DNA of 64,000 nucleotides, taken from positions 62,001-126,000 of the forward strand of contig NZ_PVTP01000001.1 in assembly GCF_003003285.1 (NCBI RefSeq), read 5' to 3'. The stretch's first letter is position 1, and each line of letters opens with the position of its first letter. A model generated the notes under the pieces. The model searched no databases and had not been told where the DNA came from. It saw only the letters and a list, made by a program, of their open reading frames with translations. Positions 8,797-21,367 of the stretch are shown piece by piece. The stretch comes from Yoonia maritima (GTDB taxonomy: Bacteria > Pseudomonadota > Alphaproteobacteria > Rhodobacterales > Rhodobacteraceae). The position numbers were made by a program, and so were the translations under genes.

Positions 8797-9939
8797 ATGA
8801 CACATAGGCCAATTAGACTTGGTATGGTGGGTGGCGGAAATGACGCCTTTATCGGCGGTGTCCACCGGATTGCAGCCCGTATTGATGGCTGCTTTGATTT
8901 GGTGGCGGGGGCACTGTCATCCACGCCGGAAAAAGCGCAAGCCTCTGGTGCTGCACTGGGGCTGTCGCCTGATCGCACCTATGACGATTTCAAAGCGATG
9001 GCCATCCGCGAGGCACGCCTGAAAGACGGGATCGAGGCGGTGGCGATCGTGACGCCCAATCACGTGCACTATGCCGCTGCCCGCGAATTCCTAAAGCGGG
9101 GAATTCACGTGATCTGTGACAAGCCGCTAACTGCGACGATGGCCGACGCCAAAAAGCTGGTGAAGGCGGCGAACGACAGTGATGCGCTGTTTGTCCTAAC
9201 CCACAACTACACTGGTTATCCCATGATACGCCAAGCGCGTGAGATGGTGGCCAATGGAGATCTTGGGAATATTCGCCTTGTTCAGGTGGAATATGTGCAG
9301 GACTGGCTGACCCAACAGGACGACAGCAAACAGGCCGCGTGGCGCACCGATCCTGAACGGTCGGGGCTTGGTGGATCAACCGGTGATATTGGAACCCATG
9401 CGTTCAATCTCGCAAGCTTTGTGAGTGGGCTGACGCTTGAAAGCCTAAGTGCGGATTTGCAGTCCTTCGTTCCAGGGCGTGCATTGGATGACAACGCCCA
9501 TGTGATGATGCGTTATGAAGGCGGTGCGCGAGGTACGCTGTGGTGTTCCCAAGTTGCCCCCGGTAACGAAAACGGCCTGCGCTTGCGTATCTATGGCGAC
9601 AAGGGCGGGATTGACTGGCATCAGGAAAACCCAACGCAGCTTTGGTATACGCCGTTTGGTGAACCCAAGCGCCTGTTAACCCGTGGTGGTGTCGGAACTG
9701 GCGATGCTGCGGCACGTGTGACCCGAATTCCAGCCGGACACCCCGAAGGGTATCTGGAAGGGTTTGCTACCATCTACAACGAAGCCGCCGAAGCCATAGA
9801 GGCCCACAGGGATGGTAAGCAGGTCAGCGCAGACGTGCTTTATCCGACCATCGAAGATGGCCTGCTTGGTATGCAGTTCGTTGACGCTTGCGTTCGGTCG
9901 TCCAAACGCGATGCAGCTTGGGTAAAACTAGCGGGCTAG
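8797..9939 (+). CDS. Gfo/Idh/MocA family oxidoreductase
   Basis: 380 residues from the ATG at 8797, one base after the stop of the isomerase gene; CTGGGGA lies before it. An in-frame start further upstream lies inside the isomerase and is rejected. The N-terminal NAD(P)-binding motif is LGMVGGGNDAFIGGVHR, followed by AIVTPNHVHY and the family signature CDKPLT. The C-terminal substrate domain contains GGSTGDIGTHAFN, with the usual catalytic-type aspartate and histidine. Members oxidise or reduce sugars, cyclitols or related compounds. Together with the isomerase it forms a two-gene catabolic unit. The 3' end overlaps the convergent pqiC-like gene by 12 bases. Confidence 0.9.
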   Translation: MTHRPIRLGMVGGGNDAFIGGVHRIAARIDGCFDLVAGALSSTPEKAQASGAALGLSPDRTYDDFKAMAIREARLKDGIEAVAIVTPNHVHYAAAREFLKRGIHVICDKPLTATMADAKKLVKAANDSDALFVLTHNYTGYPMIRQAREMVANGDLGNIRLVQVEYVQDWLTQQDDSKQAAWRTDPERSGLGGSTGDIGTHAFNLASFVSGLTLESLSADLQSFVPGRALDDNAHVMMRYEGGARGTLWCSQVAPGNENGLRLRIYGDKGGIDWHQENPTQLWYTPFGEPKRLLTRGGVGTGDAAARVTRIPAGHPEGYLEGFATIYNEAAEAIEAHRDGKQVSADVLYPTIEDGLLGMQFVDACVRSSKRDAAWVKLAG

Positions 9940-10485
9940 CTTACGCGCGATGTCTTCGGAAAGAACGAGCAGCGCCGCCGCCTGTGCGTTGGCGATGCTC
10001 GACAGTTCTTGATCCGCCATTGGCTGGCTGATCGCAAAGCGATGTGCGCTGTTTGGAAAATCGATCCCATCGCCGCCCACGAAGAATTGGCCAGACAGGC
10101 GGAATACACCGTCTGCACCCGCCAGCATTTGGGTAACGCGAACATCAACCGCAACATCGGGCAGGCCGACAAACGGCCAAGGATCGGGGCCGACATCGGT
10201 GTTGAGGATGTCACCAACCGTGTCCGCGATCGTAAGTGTCACAGCGCGTTGCGGATCATCCGCCCAAAGGACGCTTTCGTTACTGCTGATCAAACCACTT
10301 GGGCCTTCAACCGCCAGCTCTTCGGCTGCGGCGTAGGTCGGCAAGGATACGGTACGGACCATGGCGCTACGTACCAATGGGCGCAGTTCCAATGCAGAAG
10401 GTGCAGCAGTTAGCGCAAGCCGATCAGCGGGTGCAGAACAGGCCGCCATTGCGGTAAGAGCTAGAAAGGTGATCTTTTTCAACAT
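9928..10485 (-). CDS. pqiC: PqiC-like lipoprotein (ABC-type transport auxiliary lipoprotein family)
   Basis: 185 residues. A lipobox (ALTAMAAC, Cys16) follows a short signal peptide, so the mature protein is probably lipid-anchored in the outer membrane. The body (LRPLVRSAMVRTVSLPTYAA near the start, AADVRVTQ-like core, LSSIANAQAAALLVLSEDIA at the end) fits the PqiC/DUF330 family, which caps the periplasmic tunnel formed by PqiB. It is the last gene of the minus-strand operon, two bases behind pqiB, and its end overlaps the convergent oxidoreductase by 12 bases. Confidence 0.82.
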   Translation of the reverse strand: MLKKITFLALTAMAACSAPADRLALTAAPSALELRPLVRSAMVRTVSLPTYAAAEELAVEGPSGLISSNESVLWADDPQRAVTLTIADTVGDILNTDVGPDPWPFVGLPDVAVDVRVTQMLAGADGVFRLSGQFFVGGDGIDFPNSAHRFAISQPMADQELSSIANAQAAALLVLSEDIARKLAR

Positions 10486-10487
10486 CG

Positions 10488-12581
10488 TTAACGTCCTGTT
10501 AGCAGTGAACTCGGGTTACGTTGGATTGTCCGTGCAAGCGACGTAAGCGCGTCGGCAGCAGATTGAATGTCACGCATGGTTGCCAGCGTTTCTGCGCTAA
10601 ACCGGGACCTTTCACCATAGCTGGAAATGACGGCTTCGGTTTGTGACACGAGGCTGTTTGCGCGAGCGGATAGATCCGGCAGCCCTGCAACCGCTTCTTC
10701 GATTGCTTGGGCGGCTTCGTTCGCTGAAGCCAGTGCGGCGTTGACGTTTTCGATCGCCCCACCTTCGCGGACCTCAGCCAAGAACAGGCGCATTTCTTCC
10801 AAAGCCCCATTGAGAGCGCCGGGTAGGTCCATCGTATCGTCACTCGCTATCAATGCGTCGATTGAATCAAGCGTGCTGTTGGCAGAGGCAACCAGTGCGT
10901 CAAGTTCAAGCGCATTGGCTTTTGCTGTCAGCGCCTCGATTTGGGCGGTGATCTCTGGAAGGTTGCGCGTAGCTTCTTCGATGTTGGCAGCTGCTTGGCT
11001 GGCGCTGGTGATCGCGCCGTCAAGGTCGCCAACAAGATCAAGCTCGGTCGCGCGGCTGACAATCGCGTCAAGCTCTGCAATGACATCACGCAGGTCTTTG
11101 GGGACGCTTTGTAGGTCGTCGTTTGCGATGAGTGCCCGGCTTTCGTCAAGCAAGGCTACCAATGATTCAGGTGCCATGCGCGTATTTTCATCGTTGGCTA
11201 ACCGTTCGATGCTGTCCATCAGATCAATTGCACCGTCCATCAGTTCTTCGACCGGTAGCGCATTGATCCGCGCGAGGACGCCTTCTGCTGTAGCCGCGAC
11301 ATCGGAAATTTGTGATTCAGTGCTTGGAATGACCGGGTAGGGACCTTCAGTAATCGTCATGATCGCAGGAAGCGCATCTTCGATTTCGACCAGTTGGATC
11401 ATCAATGTCCCAGACAAAATATTACCCGTTACCATGCGGGCACGTAGGCCGCGCGCGACGAAATCTGACAGCAATGCAATTGCGTCATCGGTTGTCGAGC
11501 CTTCGGGAAGCCCAAGCCGTGCCGGTTCAATTGCCAGAACCGTTTGTAGACGTACTTGCGCTGTGTCGCCTTCACCAACAACGATCGCGCTAATTTCGCT
11601 GACTTCACCAACACGGATACCTTGAAAACGCACTTCTGACCCTGTGGTCAGGCCGCTTACCGATTGTTCGAACAGCACAGCAACGTTTAATACTTCGGCG
11701 TCAGGGTCCGTGAACAGACTATCACGGGCGGTCTGTTCATCGTAGAAAATAGAAAACGTATGCCCGTCATCCACCGGGTCGCCGCCAGACACCACCGTGT
11801 CAAAGGCAACACCACCTTCAATCAGTGACGCGAGCGAATTCACATCAAGCGATACGCCACCGGTGCCGAATGAGACCGAAAATCCAGATGTGTCCCAAAA
11901 CCGGGTGCTTGTGGTAATCCGGCGGTCATAGGGACTTTCGATGAAGGCTGAAACGACGACTTCGGTCCCGTCGTAATTCAATTCTGGTTTTTCTAGGTAC
12001 CCGACTTCAATACCTTTGTGCAAAACAGGAGACCCCGCTGATACGGTACTCCCTTCAGTCGTTCGCAGTACAACGCGTGTGCCGCGTTGCCCCGCCAAAG
12101 TCAGAACAGGCGTTTCGAGACCAAAGAATTCCTCTTGGGCGACGTCCGCTTCTGTGTCCCAGTTGCCCTGAATGTAGACGCCAGACAACACGGTATCGAG
12201 ACCAGTAATGCCGCGTACCGATACGTCGGGCCGGACGACCCAAAACTGTGCATCGTCATCAAGGTAAGGGGCGACTGTCTTATCAACACGCGCATGCACC
12301 AAGACATCGCCAAGACCGGGGGCAAATTCGACTTTTTCCACTTCGCCGACGGTGACATCGCGGTATTTAATTAGGGTTTCACCGGCGGCGATCCCTGCGG
12401 CATTTTCAAAGCTGATTGTAATCAGCGTGCCGCGATCTGCATAGTTTTGCCATGCCGCAAAAAGCGATACTGCCAGCGCAAAGATCGGAACAATCCAGAC
12501 CAAAGACAGCCGACGCCATATGCGTTGCTTTACCGGGCGCACATCCATTGGTGCGGGGCCTGTCGAATTCGTTTCACTCAT
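10488..12581 (-). CDS. pqiB: PqiB-like intermembrane transport protein with MCE domains
   Basis: 697 residues. One N-terminal membrane helix (about residues 26-46, LSLVWIVPIFALAVSLFAAW) is followed by repeated MCE/MlaD domains; the recurring motif is seen as IKYRDVTVGEVEKV, VLHKGIEVGYLEKPEL and VRFQGIRVGEVSEI. The C-terminal third is long, helical and rich in Ala, Glu, Asp and Ser (LDALVASANSTLDSID and similar), as in proteins whose MCE rings stack into a periplasm-spanning tube. Known PqiB and LetB proteins carry lipids between inner and outer membrane. It overlaps the upstream PqiA-type gene by 8 bases. E. coli PqiB is about 546 residues; the extra length here is the helical tail. Confidence 0.88.
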   Translation of the reverse strand: MSETNSTGPAPMDVRPVKQRIWRRLSLVWIVPIFALAVSLFAAWQNYADRGTLITISFENAAGIAAGETLIKYRDVTVGEVEKVEFAPGLGDVLVHARVDKTVAPYLDDDAQFWVVRPDVSVRGITGLDTVLSGVYIQGNWDTEADVAQEEFFGLETPVLTLAGQRGTRVVLRTTEGSTVSAGSPVLHKGIEVGYLEKPELNYDGTEVVVSAFIESPYDRRITTSTRFWDTSGFSVSFGTGGVSLDVNSLASLIEGGVAFDTVVSGGDPVDDGHTFSIFYDEQTARDSLFTDPDAEVLNVAVLFEQSVSGLTTGSEVRFQGIRVGEVSEISAIVVGEGDTAQVRLQTVLAIEPARLGLPEGSTTDDAIALLSDFVARGLRARMVTGNILSGTLMIQLVEIEDALPAIMTITEGPYPVIPSTESQISDVAATAEGVLARINALPVEELMDGAIDLMDSIERLANDENTRMAPESLVALLDESRALIANDDLQSVPKDLRDVIAELDAIVSRATELDLVGDLDGAITSASQAAANIEEATRNLPEITAQIEALTAKANALELDALVASANSTLDSIDALIASDDTMDLPGALNGALEEMRLFLAEVREGGAIENVNAALASANEAAQAIEEAVAGLPDLSARANSLVSQTEAVISSYGERSRFSAETLATMRDIQSAADALTSLARTIQRNPSSLLTGR

Positions 12582-13209
12582 TCTGCATCCTATCGGCGTC
12601 CCATATCAGCCGAGAGTCAAAGCTCTGCGCTGCTATCATCGTAAAAATCACTGATAAAGCAAAGCTAACGGCTGCGATACCAGGGTTTATCGTTGCGATT
12701 GTATCGAGTTGCACGAGGGCAGAAAGGATTGCAACGACAAACACATCAATCATCGACCAGCGTCCAATAAATTCTACCAGTTCATATGCTTTGTGGCGTT
12801 CGTGTTGTTGACTGTTTGATCTGCGCTGAACACTGAGCGCGAGATAAATCACCGCGATAAACTTTCCGATTGGTATCATCACGGATGCAACAAAAACGAT
12901 GATCGCAATCCCCCACGATCCATGGTGCATCAAGTCCACAACACCGCCAACGATGGTGCTTTCTGTATGTTCCACCAAAGTGTTGGTTAGCAGCATGGGG
13001 TATAGATTTGCGGGGATATACGCGATCATCCCGGCGATCAGCCAGGCCCAAACTTTTTGTAGGCTTTCAGTGTCGCGGCTTTGCAATGGGCCATCGCACC
13101 GTTTGCAATAGCGCACACCCTGTGGGTGTACTTGTCCGCACCGTTGACAAGCGACCAATCCCGCCTCACGGGCGGATATTAGTCCGGTTACTGTTCCAGA
13201 GCTTCCCAA
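12574..13209 (-). CDS. pqiA: PqiA-like inner membrane protein, second half protein
   Basis: 211 residues. An N-terminal zinc ribbon (CQRCGQVHPQGVRYCKRC, CxxC twice) precedes four membrane helices (IAGMIAYIPANLYPMLL, GIAIIVFVASVMIPIGKF, MIDVFVVAILSALVQL, AAVSFALSVIFTMIAA). This is one PqiA domain; E. coli PqiA has two such domains in one chain, whereas here two genes encode one domain each. The only start that fits is a TTG at 13209 with AGG eight bases upstream; there is no in-frame ATG before the zinc ribbon. It overlaps the first half gene by 22 bases and pqiB by 8 bases, so all three are likely coupled. Confidence 0.83.
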   Translation of the reverse strand: MGSSGTVTGLISAREAGLVACQRCGQVHPQGVRYCKRCDGPLQSRDTESLQKVWAWLIAGMIAYIPANLYPMLLTNTLVEHTESTIVGGVVDLMHHGSWGIAIIVFVASVMIPIGKFIAVIYLALSVQRRSNSQQHERHKAYELVEFIGRWSMIDVFVVAILSALVQLDTIATINPGIAAVSFALSVIFTMIAAQSFDSRLIWDADRMQNE

Positions 13210-13808
13210 ATCGAATACCTACAAATCATTTGATCTTTTAGGACGGTGATAATCACAACCCCAGCAAAGGCCCAAAATGCGGGGCCCACAGTGACTGCGG
13301 CTAAACCCGCAACTTTAACAAGCGCAACTGTCACGCCGACAATGAAAATTTCGGCCATGCTCCATGGCCGCAAACGTTCCGCAAGGCCAAACGCGCGTTT
13401 CGCGCCCGCACGTGGCGGCTGTTCCCGTACTAAAGGACCAAGGGCATAGATCAGCGCGCCAAGCCGAATGAGCGGAATAACCACAATAAAGAACGCGACA
13501 GCGACGGCTAGCGGGATCGCATAGCCTTCGTTAAACGCGAGCACGGCATCTACAACTGAAGTTGCGTTGTGTAACCCCTTGGCATCAAGTGTTAAAAAAG
13601 GAAAGCTCACCGCAGCGATCATCATAACAAACGCTGTCAGCGCAAGGCTGATAATGCGTGCCATCGCCGCGGGCTGTGACGTCATCATGATCGTTCCACA
13701 GCGCTGGCAGTATGCGCGGGTATGATCAGGCAAATCTTGCGCTACATGCAGCGTGTCACACTGATGGCATGCAACAAGATCGTCCAAAGGTGGCAGTTGG
13801 TGCGACAA
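13188..13808 (-). CDS. pqiA: PqiA-like inner membrane protein, first half protein
   Basis: 206 residues. A zinc ribbon (ACHQCDTLHVAQDL, then AYCQRCGTIM) is followed by four membrane helices; the second and third carry the family-typical FNEGYAIPLAVAVAFFIVV and WSMAEIFIVGVTVALVKVA. PqiA proteins form the inner membrane part that feeds lipid to the PqiB tube. The start used is a TTG at 13808 (MSHQLPPLDD); no ATG occurs upstream in frame for over 50 bases, and the Shine-Dalgarno (TAGGA) is distant, so the exact start is uncertain. First gene of the pqi operon; divergent from the hydrolase gene at 13929 over 120 bases. Confidence 0.82.
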   Translation of the reverse strand: MSHQLPPLDDLVACHQCDTLHVAQDLPDHTRAYCQRCGTIMMTSQPAAMARIISLALTAFVMMIAAVSFPFLTLDAKGLHNATSVVDAVLAFNEGYAIPLAVAVAFFIVVIPLIRLGALIYALGPLVREQPPRAGAKRAFGLAERLRPWSMAEIFIVGVTVALVKVAGLAAVTVGPAFWAFAGVVIITVLKDQMICRYSIWEALEQ

Positions 13809-13928
13809 AGCGGGCGACGTCCTATTTATATCAGGGGCTTGCCCCTTGTGGGTGGCGAAGTTATCGCGTGTCTTACAGATAGGGTAGGCCCCACACTACG
13901 ACAACGCAACAAAGTGAGAAATTTAAAA

Positions 13929-14615
13929 ATGGCTCAGACTGTATTTGCGGCGGCAGCGACGCCGATCATTCCAATTGTCGGTAATGATGGCTTTCCTGTG
14001 CATCGTATTTTCTGTGTCGGCCGCAATTATGCGGCCCATGCTGCTGAGATGGGCCATTCAGTAGACCGCGAGGCACCGTTCTACTTCAATAAATCTGCTC
14101 ATTCGTTGCTGCTGTCTGGCAACGACATGCCGTACCCGCCGCGCACGCATGATTTGCATCATGAAATGGAGCTCGTTGTCGCGATTGGCGCGCAGGCAAA
14201 GAATGTCACGGCTGACAAAGCGATGGATGTGGTGTTCGGCTATGCCTGTGGGCTGGATATGACGCGCCGCGACTTGCAGGCCGCAGCCAAAGACAAACGC
14301 CGCCCGTGGGACACTGGCAAGGATTTCGAGAACGCTGCGATTATTGCGCCGATCACAGTCGCGGCCGACGTTGGTCCATTAAAAGATCAAGCCATCCAGT
14401 TAACGGTAAACGGTGAAACACGCCAAGAGGCAACGCTGGCCGACATGGTCTGGTCAGTGCCAGAAATCATCGCGGACCTTTCGACCCTTTATACCTTGCA
14501 GCCTGGTGATTTGGTCATGACCGGCACGCCGGCAGGTGTTGGTGCAGTGACCCCGGGCGATGTTTTGCGCGGCACAATTGGTGACCTTACACCAGTCGAG
14601 ACAACAATAACCTAG
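13929..14615 (+). CDS. Fumarylacetoacetate hydrolase family protein
   Basis: 228 residues from ATG 13929; longer in-frame starts run into the divergent pqiA gene. Motifs: IFCVGRNYAAHAAEMG, FYFNKSAHSLL, LHHEMELVVAIG and ACGLDMTRRD, followed by TGKDFENAA and GDLVMTGTPAGVG. The likely metal ligands are Glu79, Glu81 and Asp110. Close relatives act as acylpyruvate hydrolases or oxaloacetate decarboxylases (FAHD1 type) rather than as true fumarylacetoacetases, and this short form fits that group. TRAP transporter permeases follow after 9 bases, so a keto-acid substrate imported by that transporter is possible but unproven. Confidence 0.9.
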   Translation: MAQTVFAAAATPIIPIVGNDGFPVHRIFCVGRNYAAHAAEMGHSVDREAPFYFNKSAHSLLLSGNDMPYPPRTHDLHHEMELVVAIGAQAKNVTADKAMDVVFGYACGLDMTRRDLQAAAKDKRRPWDTGKDFENAAIIAPITVAADVGPLKDQAIQLTVNGETRQEATLADMVWSVPEIIADLSTLYTLQPGDLVMTGTPAGVGAVTPGDVLRGTIGDLTPVETTIT

Positions 14616-14624
14616 GCCGCTAGG

Positions 14625-15168
14625 GTGCAGATATTGCTACACTTTATTATTCAAAAAACTGCGCGCTTAATGGCGCTTCTTGGCGGACTTGTCTTATGTT
14701 TGGTCATCGTTGCCGTCTGTATCAGCGTCGCAGGGCGCGAAGCTGCTGACCTCGCGAACACCGGATATCTGGGTGCTTTGGGGGCTTGGCTACTGGACAT
14801 CGGGCTTGGCCCAATCTTGGGTGATTTTGAATTGGTTGAGGCAGGCACTGCCTTTGCGATCTTTGCATTTTTGCCGATCACACAACTATCTGGCGCCCAT
14901 GCGCGTGTTGATATCTTTACGGGCGGTTTTAGCGCGAAGACCCAGCATCGGATTGATACATTCTGGAGCATCGTGATGGCAGTGATCGTCTTGCTGATCA
15001 CATGGCGGTTGTTTGAGGCGCTTCAAGATAAACACAGATATGGCGACACGACTTATCTGATCCAATTCCCCGTATGGTGGGCCTATGCGGCCTGCTTTGG
15101 GGCGGCATTGGTTGCCTGCGCGATCAGCCTGTATTGCGCGGCAATGCAGATCATGGGGAAAGAATACG

Positions 15169-15179
<11 letters not shown>
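14625..15179 (+). CDS. dctQ: TRAP transporter small permease (DctQ type)
   Basis: 184 residues with four membrane helices (about 14-34, 69-85, 106-126 and 145-170). The first helix ends in the family motif SVAGRE (residues near 35) and the second loop shows AFLPITQLSGAHARVDI, a DctQ hallmark. It works with the large permease DctM in Na+- or H+-coupled uptake of organic acids. The start is a GTG at 14625, with CTAGG eight bases upstream; a later ATG would remove part of the first helix. The stop overlaps the DctM start by 11 bases. No DctP binding protein is adjacent. Confidence 0.87.
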
Positions 15180-18831
<3,652 letters not shown>

Positions 18832-18917
18832 TGGCGACAGGTTTCTTGTTTATGTGCTGATGATTGCCGATTGTTAAGCGGGAAACGTGGCAATCCTTTC
18901 GACCTTGCCCTAGGTTG

Positions 18918-19820
18918 ATGCAAAGGTTGAAGGTGGCGACAGGTGCTAAGGTGATTTCCAAGTTAAAGCGCGTCTGGCATATCTTTTATGCCGTTTGGCA
19001 AACTGCCGGAGAAAAGCATCTAGGTTTGATTGCTGCTGGCGTGGCATTCTTTGGCATATTCGGGATCTTTCCCGGCATTGCTGCGGTAATCGCGATCTTT
19101 GGGTTGTTGGCGGACCCCGTCGTGATTTCTGAGCAGCTGGTTTTGATGGATGAAATCATCCCGCCTGATGCTTATCGACTGTTGTCGTCACAGATAAACC
19201 GTTTGGTTCTTGCTCCACCTGAAAAACTTGGTTGGGCGACCGTGGTATCCATTTCCGTTGCGCTTTGGTCGTGTCGTGCGGGTGTCGGGGGGTTGATCGG
19301 TGGCTTGAATGCGATTGCGGGCCAGCGGCAGCGTAATGGCATTTTACAGGTGTTAATCGCATTTGCGCTGACAATTGCATTGGTCTCGCTTGCGATTGTT
19401 GCGTTGACCGCTGTTGTCATTCTGCCGATCGTTCTTGCGTTCGTCCCCGTAGCTGCGTCAACTATCTGGATTGTGGAAGGGACGCGTTGGTTGATCGCAC
19501 TCGGGGTATTGATGATGGGGTTGAGCTTACTGTACCGCTTTGGTCCGGCACGTATTGGCCCGCGTGGGCGCTGGATGACTGTCGGTGCATTTACGGTGAT
19601 CATTCTTTGGGTCGTTGTATCAATTGCACTGTCGTACTACCTGACTAATTTCACAAGCTATAACGAAGTCTATGGATCAATTGGTGCGGTGATTGGTCTT
19701 TTGCTGTGGCTGTATGTGACAGCCTATTTGATCTTGCTTGGCGCCGCCCTCAATGTCGAAGTTCATGGGTATGATGTGCCGCCATCCACAGGCGACACGT
19801 CATTTTTGGACGAAAACTAG
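18918..19820 (+). CDS. YihY/virulence factor BrkB family membrane protein
   Basis: 300 residues from ATG 18918; an in-frame TTG at 18864 would add 18 residues of unlikely sequence. About six membrane helices. The conserved YihY elements are visible: AGEKHLGLIAAGVAFFGIFG in the first helix, GWATVVSISVALWSCRAGVGG, and near the end YNEVYGSIGAVIGLLLWLYV with ILLGAALNVEV. These proteins sit in the inner membrane; earlier annotation as ribonuclease BN is wrong for the family, and the transport function remains undefined. The stop overlaps the convergent kynureninase by 4 bases. Confidence 0.88.
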   Translation: MQRLKVATGAKVISKLKRVWHIFYAVWQTAGEKHLGLIAAGVAFFGIFGIFPGIAAVIAIFGLLADPVVISEQLVLMDEIIPPDAYRLLSSQINRLVLAPPEKLGWATVVSISVALWSCRAGVGGLIGGLNAIAGQRQRNGILQVLIAFALTIALVSLAIVALTAVVILPIVLAFVPVAASTIWIVEGTRWLIALGVLMMGLSLLYRFGPARIGPRGRWMTVGAFTVIILWVVVSIALSYYLTNFTSYNEVYGSIGAVIGLLLWLYVTAYLILLGAALNVEVHGYDVPPSTGDTSFLDEN

Positions 19821-21010
19821 GTAACCGCTGAACGGGCCTGATATGCGGGGCTATTCCAAAGCTTGTTTTGCATGACGTCGGCGATGATGCTGATTGCTTG
19901 ATCAACATCCTCCGCGTCGATGAATAGTGGCGTAAATCCAAACCGCATGATGTTGGGCGCACGAAAATCGCCAACAACGCCACGGGCAATACAGGCCTGC
20001 ATCGCCGCATATCCTTGATCAAACGCGAACGAAACCTGACTGCCGCGCTGTTCAGGGTCACGCGGGCTTGCAAGGGTTAGCATAGGGCAGGTGGCCTCGA
20101 CGCCTTTGATGAAGCGTTCGCTGAGTTCGATCGAAGCGGCACGCAGTTTGCCCATGTCGACGGTGTCCCAGATATCCAACGCAGCACTCAACGCGGCCAT
20201 TTGAATGACCGGGGGCGTACCAACACGCATGCGTTCGATTCCAGTGCCGGGGCGATAATCGAGGTCAAAGGCAAAAGGGGCTTCGTGTCCCAACCATCCA
20301 GACAGCGCGGGCTGACAGTTTTCGACATGCTGAGGTGCCACATAGATGAACGCCGCTGCCCCCGGTCCACCGTTGAGGTATTTGTAACTACATCCAACCG
20401 CAAAGTCGGCGTTGCATCCCATAACGTCGACAGGCAATGCGCCAGCTGAATGGGCCAAATCCCAAACGGTGACGGCCCCGACCGAGTGCGCCTTTGCAGT
20501 CAGATTGGCCATATCGTGCATCCGTCCGCTACGGTAATCGACTTGGGTCAGCATCAATACCGCGACTTCGTCGTTGATCGCGTTCTCAATGTCCTCGGGG
20601 GCCACGACGCGTAGCTCATGACCGCGACCAAGTGCCTTTATCAACCCGTCCGCCATGTAGATATCAGACGGAAAGTTGCCGCTGTCAGTCAGAATGACTT
20701 TGCGATCCGGGACCAAATCAACCGCCGCAGCGAGCGCTTGGTAAACCTTGATAGATAACGTATCGCCAAGCACGACATACCCTGTCGGCGCGCCAATCAA
20801 CCGACCGATACGATCACCTAAGTTGGTCGGTTGTGCCATCCAACCGGCCTTGTTCCAGCCGGTGATTAGCATTTGTCCCCATTCGTCGCTCACTGTCTGG
20901 GCAACCCGTGATTTGGCCGCCTTGGGAAGGGGGCCAAGCGAATTGCCGTCGAGATAGATCATACCTTCTGGCAGGTCGAACTGTGCCTTCGTGACGCTAA
21001 AATCTGTCAT
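19817..21010 (-). CDS. kynU: Kynureninase
   Basis: 397 residues. PLP-dependent hydrolysis of kynurenine to anthranilate and alanine in the cytoplasm. The frame shows MIYLDGNSLGPLPK, the cofactor-contacting WDLAHSAGALPVDV (Asp184, His187) and the PLP lysine Lys210 in CSYKYLNGGPGA; FRAPNIMRFGFTPLF near the C-terminus is also typical. No tryptophan dioxygenase or kynurenine formamidase gene is adjacent. It is last in a minus-strand operon: the start overlaps the stop of the DUF1304 gene (ATGA, 21007-21010). The 3' end overlaps the convergent YihY gene by 4 bases. Confidence 0.94.
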   Translation of the reverse strand: MTDFSVTKAQFDLPEGMIYLDGNSLGPLPKAAKSRVAQTVSDEWGQMLITGWNKAGWMAQPTNLGDRIGRLIGAPTGYVVLGDTLSIKVYQALAAAVDLVPDRKVILTDSGNFPSDIYMADGLIKALGRGHELRVVAPEDIENAINDEVAVLMLTQVDYRSGRMHDMANLTAKAHSVGAVTVWDLAHSAGALPVDVMGCNADFAVGCSYKYLNGGPGAAAFIYVAPQHVENCQPALSGWLGHEAPFAFDLDYRPGTGIERMRVGTPPVIQMAALSAALDIWDTVDMGKLRAASIELSERFIKGVEATCPMLTLASPRDPEQRGSQVSFAFDQGYAAMQACIARGVVGDFRAPNIMRFGFTPLFIDAEDVDQAISIIADVMQNKLWNSPAYQARSAVT

Positions 21011-21354
21011 AGGCCGACCAACATCACGAATAGCGCGAGTACCGCCGGGATAGATTGGAAGTAAAGTGCAGACTTAATGTCGCTTAGGTAGCCAACGACT
21101 CCAGCAACAAGCACACAAGCTACGACAAACGCGACCAGTTGGGTATTTCCCAACAGCATGCCAACAATAATGCCCGCCGCCAGAAACCCGTTATACAAAC
21201 CTTGGTTCAGCGCGAGCGATTTTGTCTGCGTGGCGAATTCTTCGGTCGTACCAAAGACGCGCCGACCGCGCGGTTTGTCCCACAGCAGCATTTCAAGAAC
21301 CGTGATGTAAACATGGATCGCAGCAACGATCAGCGCGAGAATTGTTGAAAGCAT
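21007..21354 (-). CDS. DUF1304 domain-containing membrane protein
   Basis: 115 residues from the ATG at 21354, which has AAGGAAAAG upstream; a longer in-frame start would run into the Shine-Dalgarno region. Four membrane helices. The N-terminal helix IVAAIHVYITVLEMLLW, then FGTTEEFATQTKSLALNQGLYNGFLA-type sequence (residues about 30-55), is the DUF1304 signature. The function is unknown. It lies between an SDR gene (13 bases upstream) and kynureninase (overlap ATGA), which makes co-transcription very likely but does not show a role in tryptophan breakdown. Confidence 0.85.
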   Translation of the reverse strand: MLSTILALIVAAIHVYITVLEMLLWDKPRGRRVFGTTEEFATQTKSLALNQGLYNGFLAAGIIVGMLLGNTQLVAFVVACVLVAGVVGYLSDIKSALYFQSIPAVLALFVMLVGL

Positions 21355-21367
21355 TTGCTTTTCCTTT

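Noticed and set aside
10627..11340. 237-residue ORF antisense to pqiB
   Set aside because: Mirror frame of the helical Ala/Ser-rich PqiB tail; low-complexity Ser/Ala sequence with no domain.
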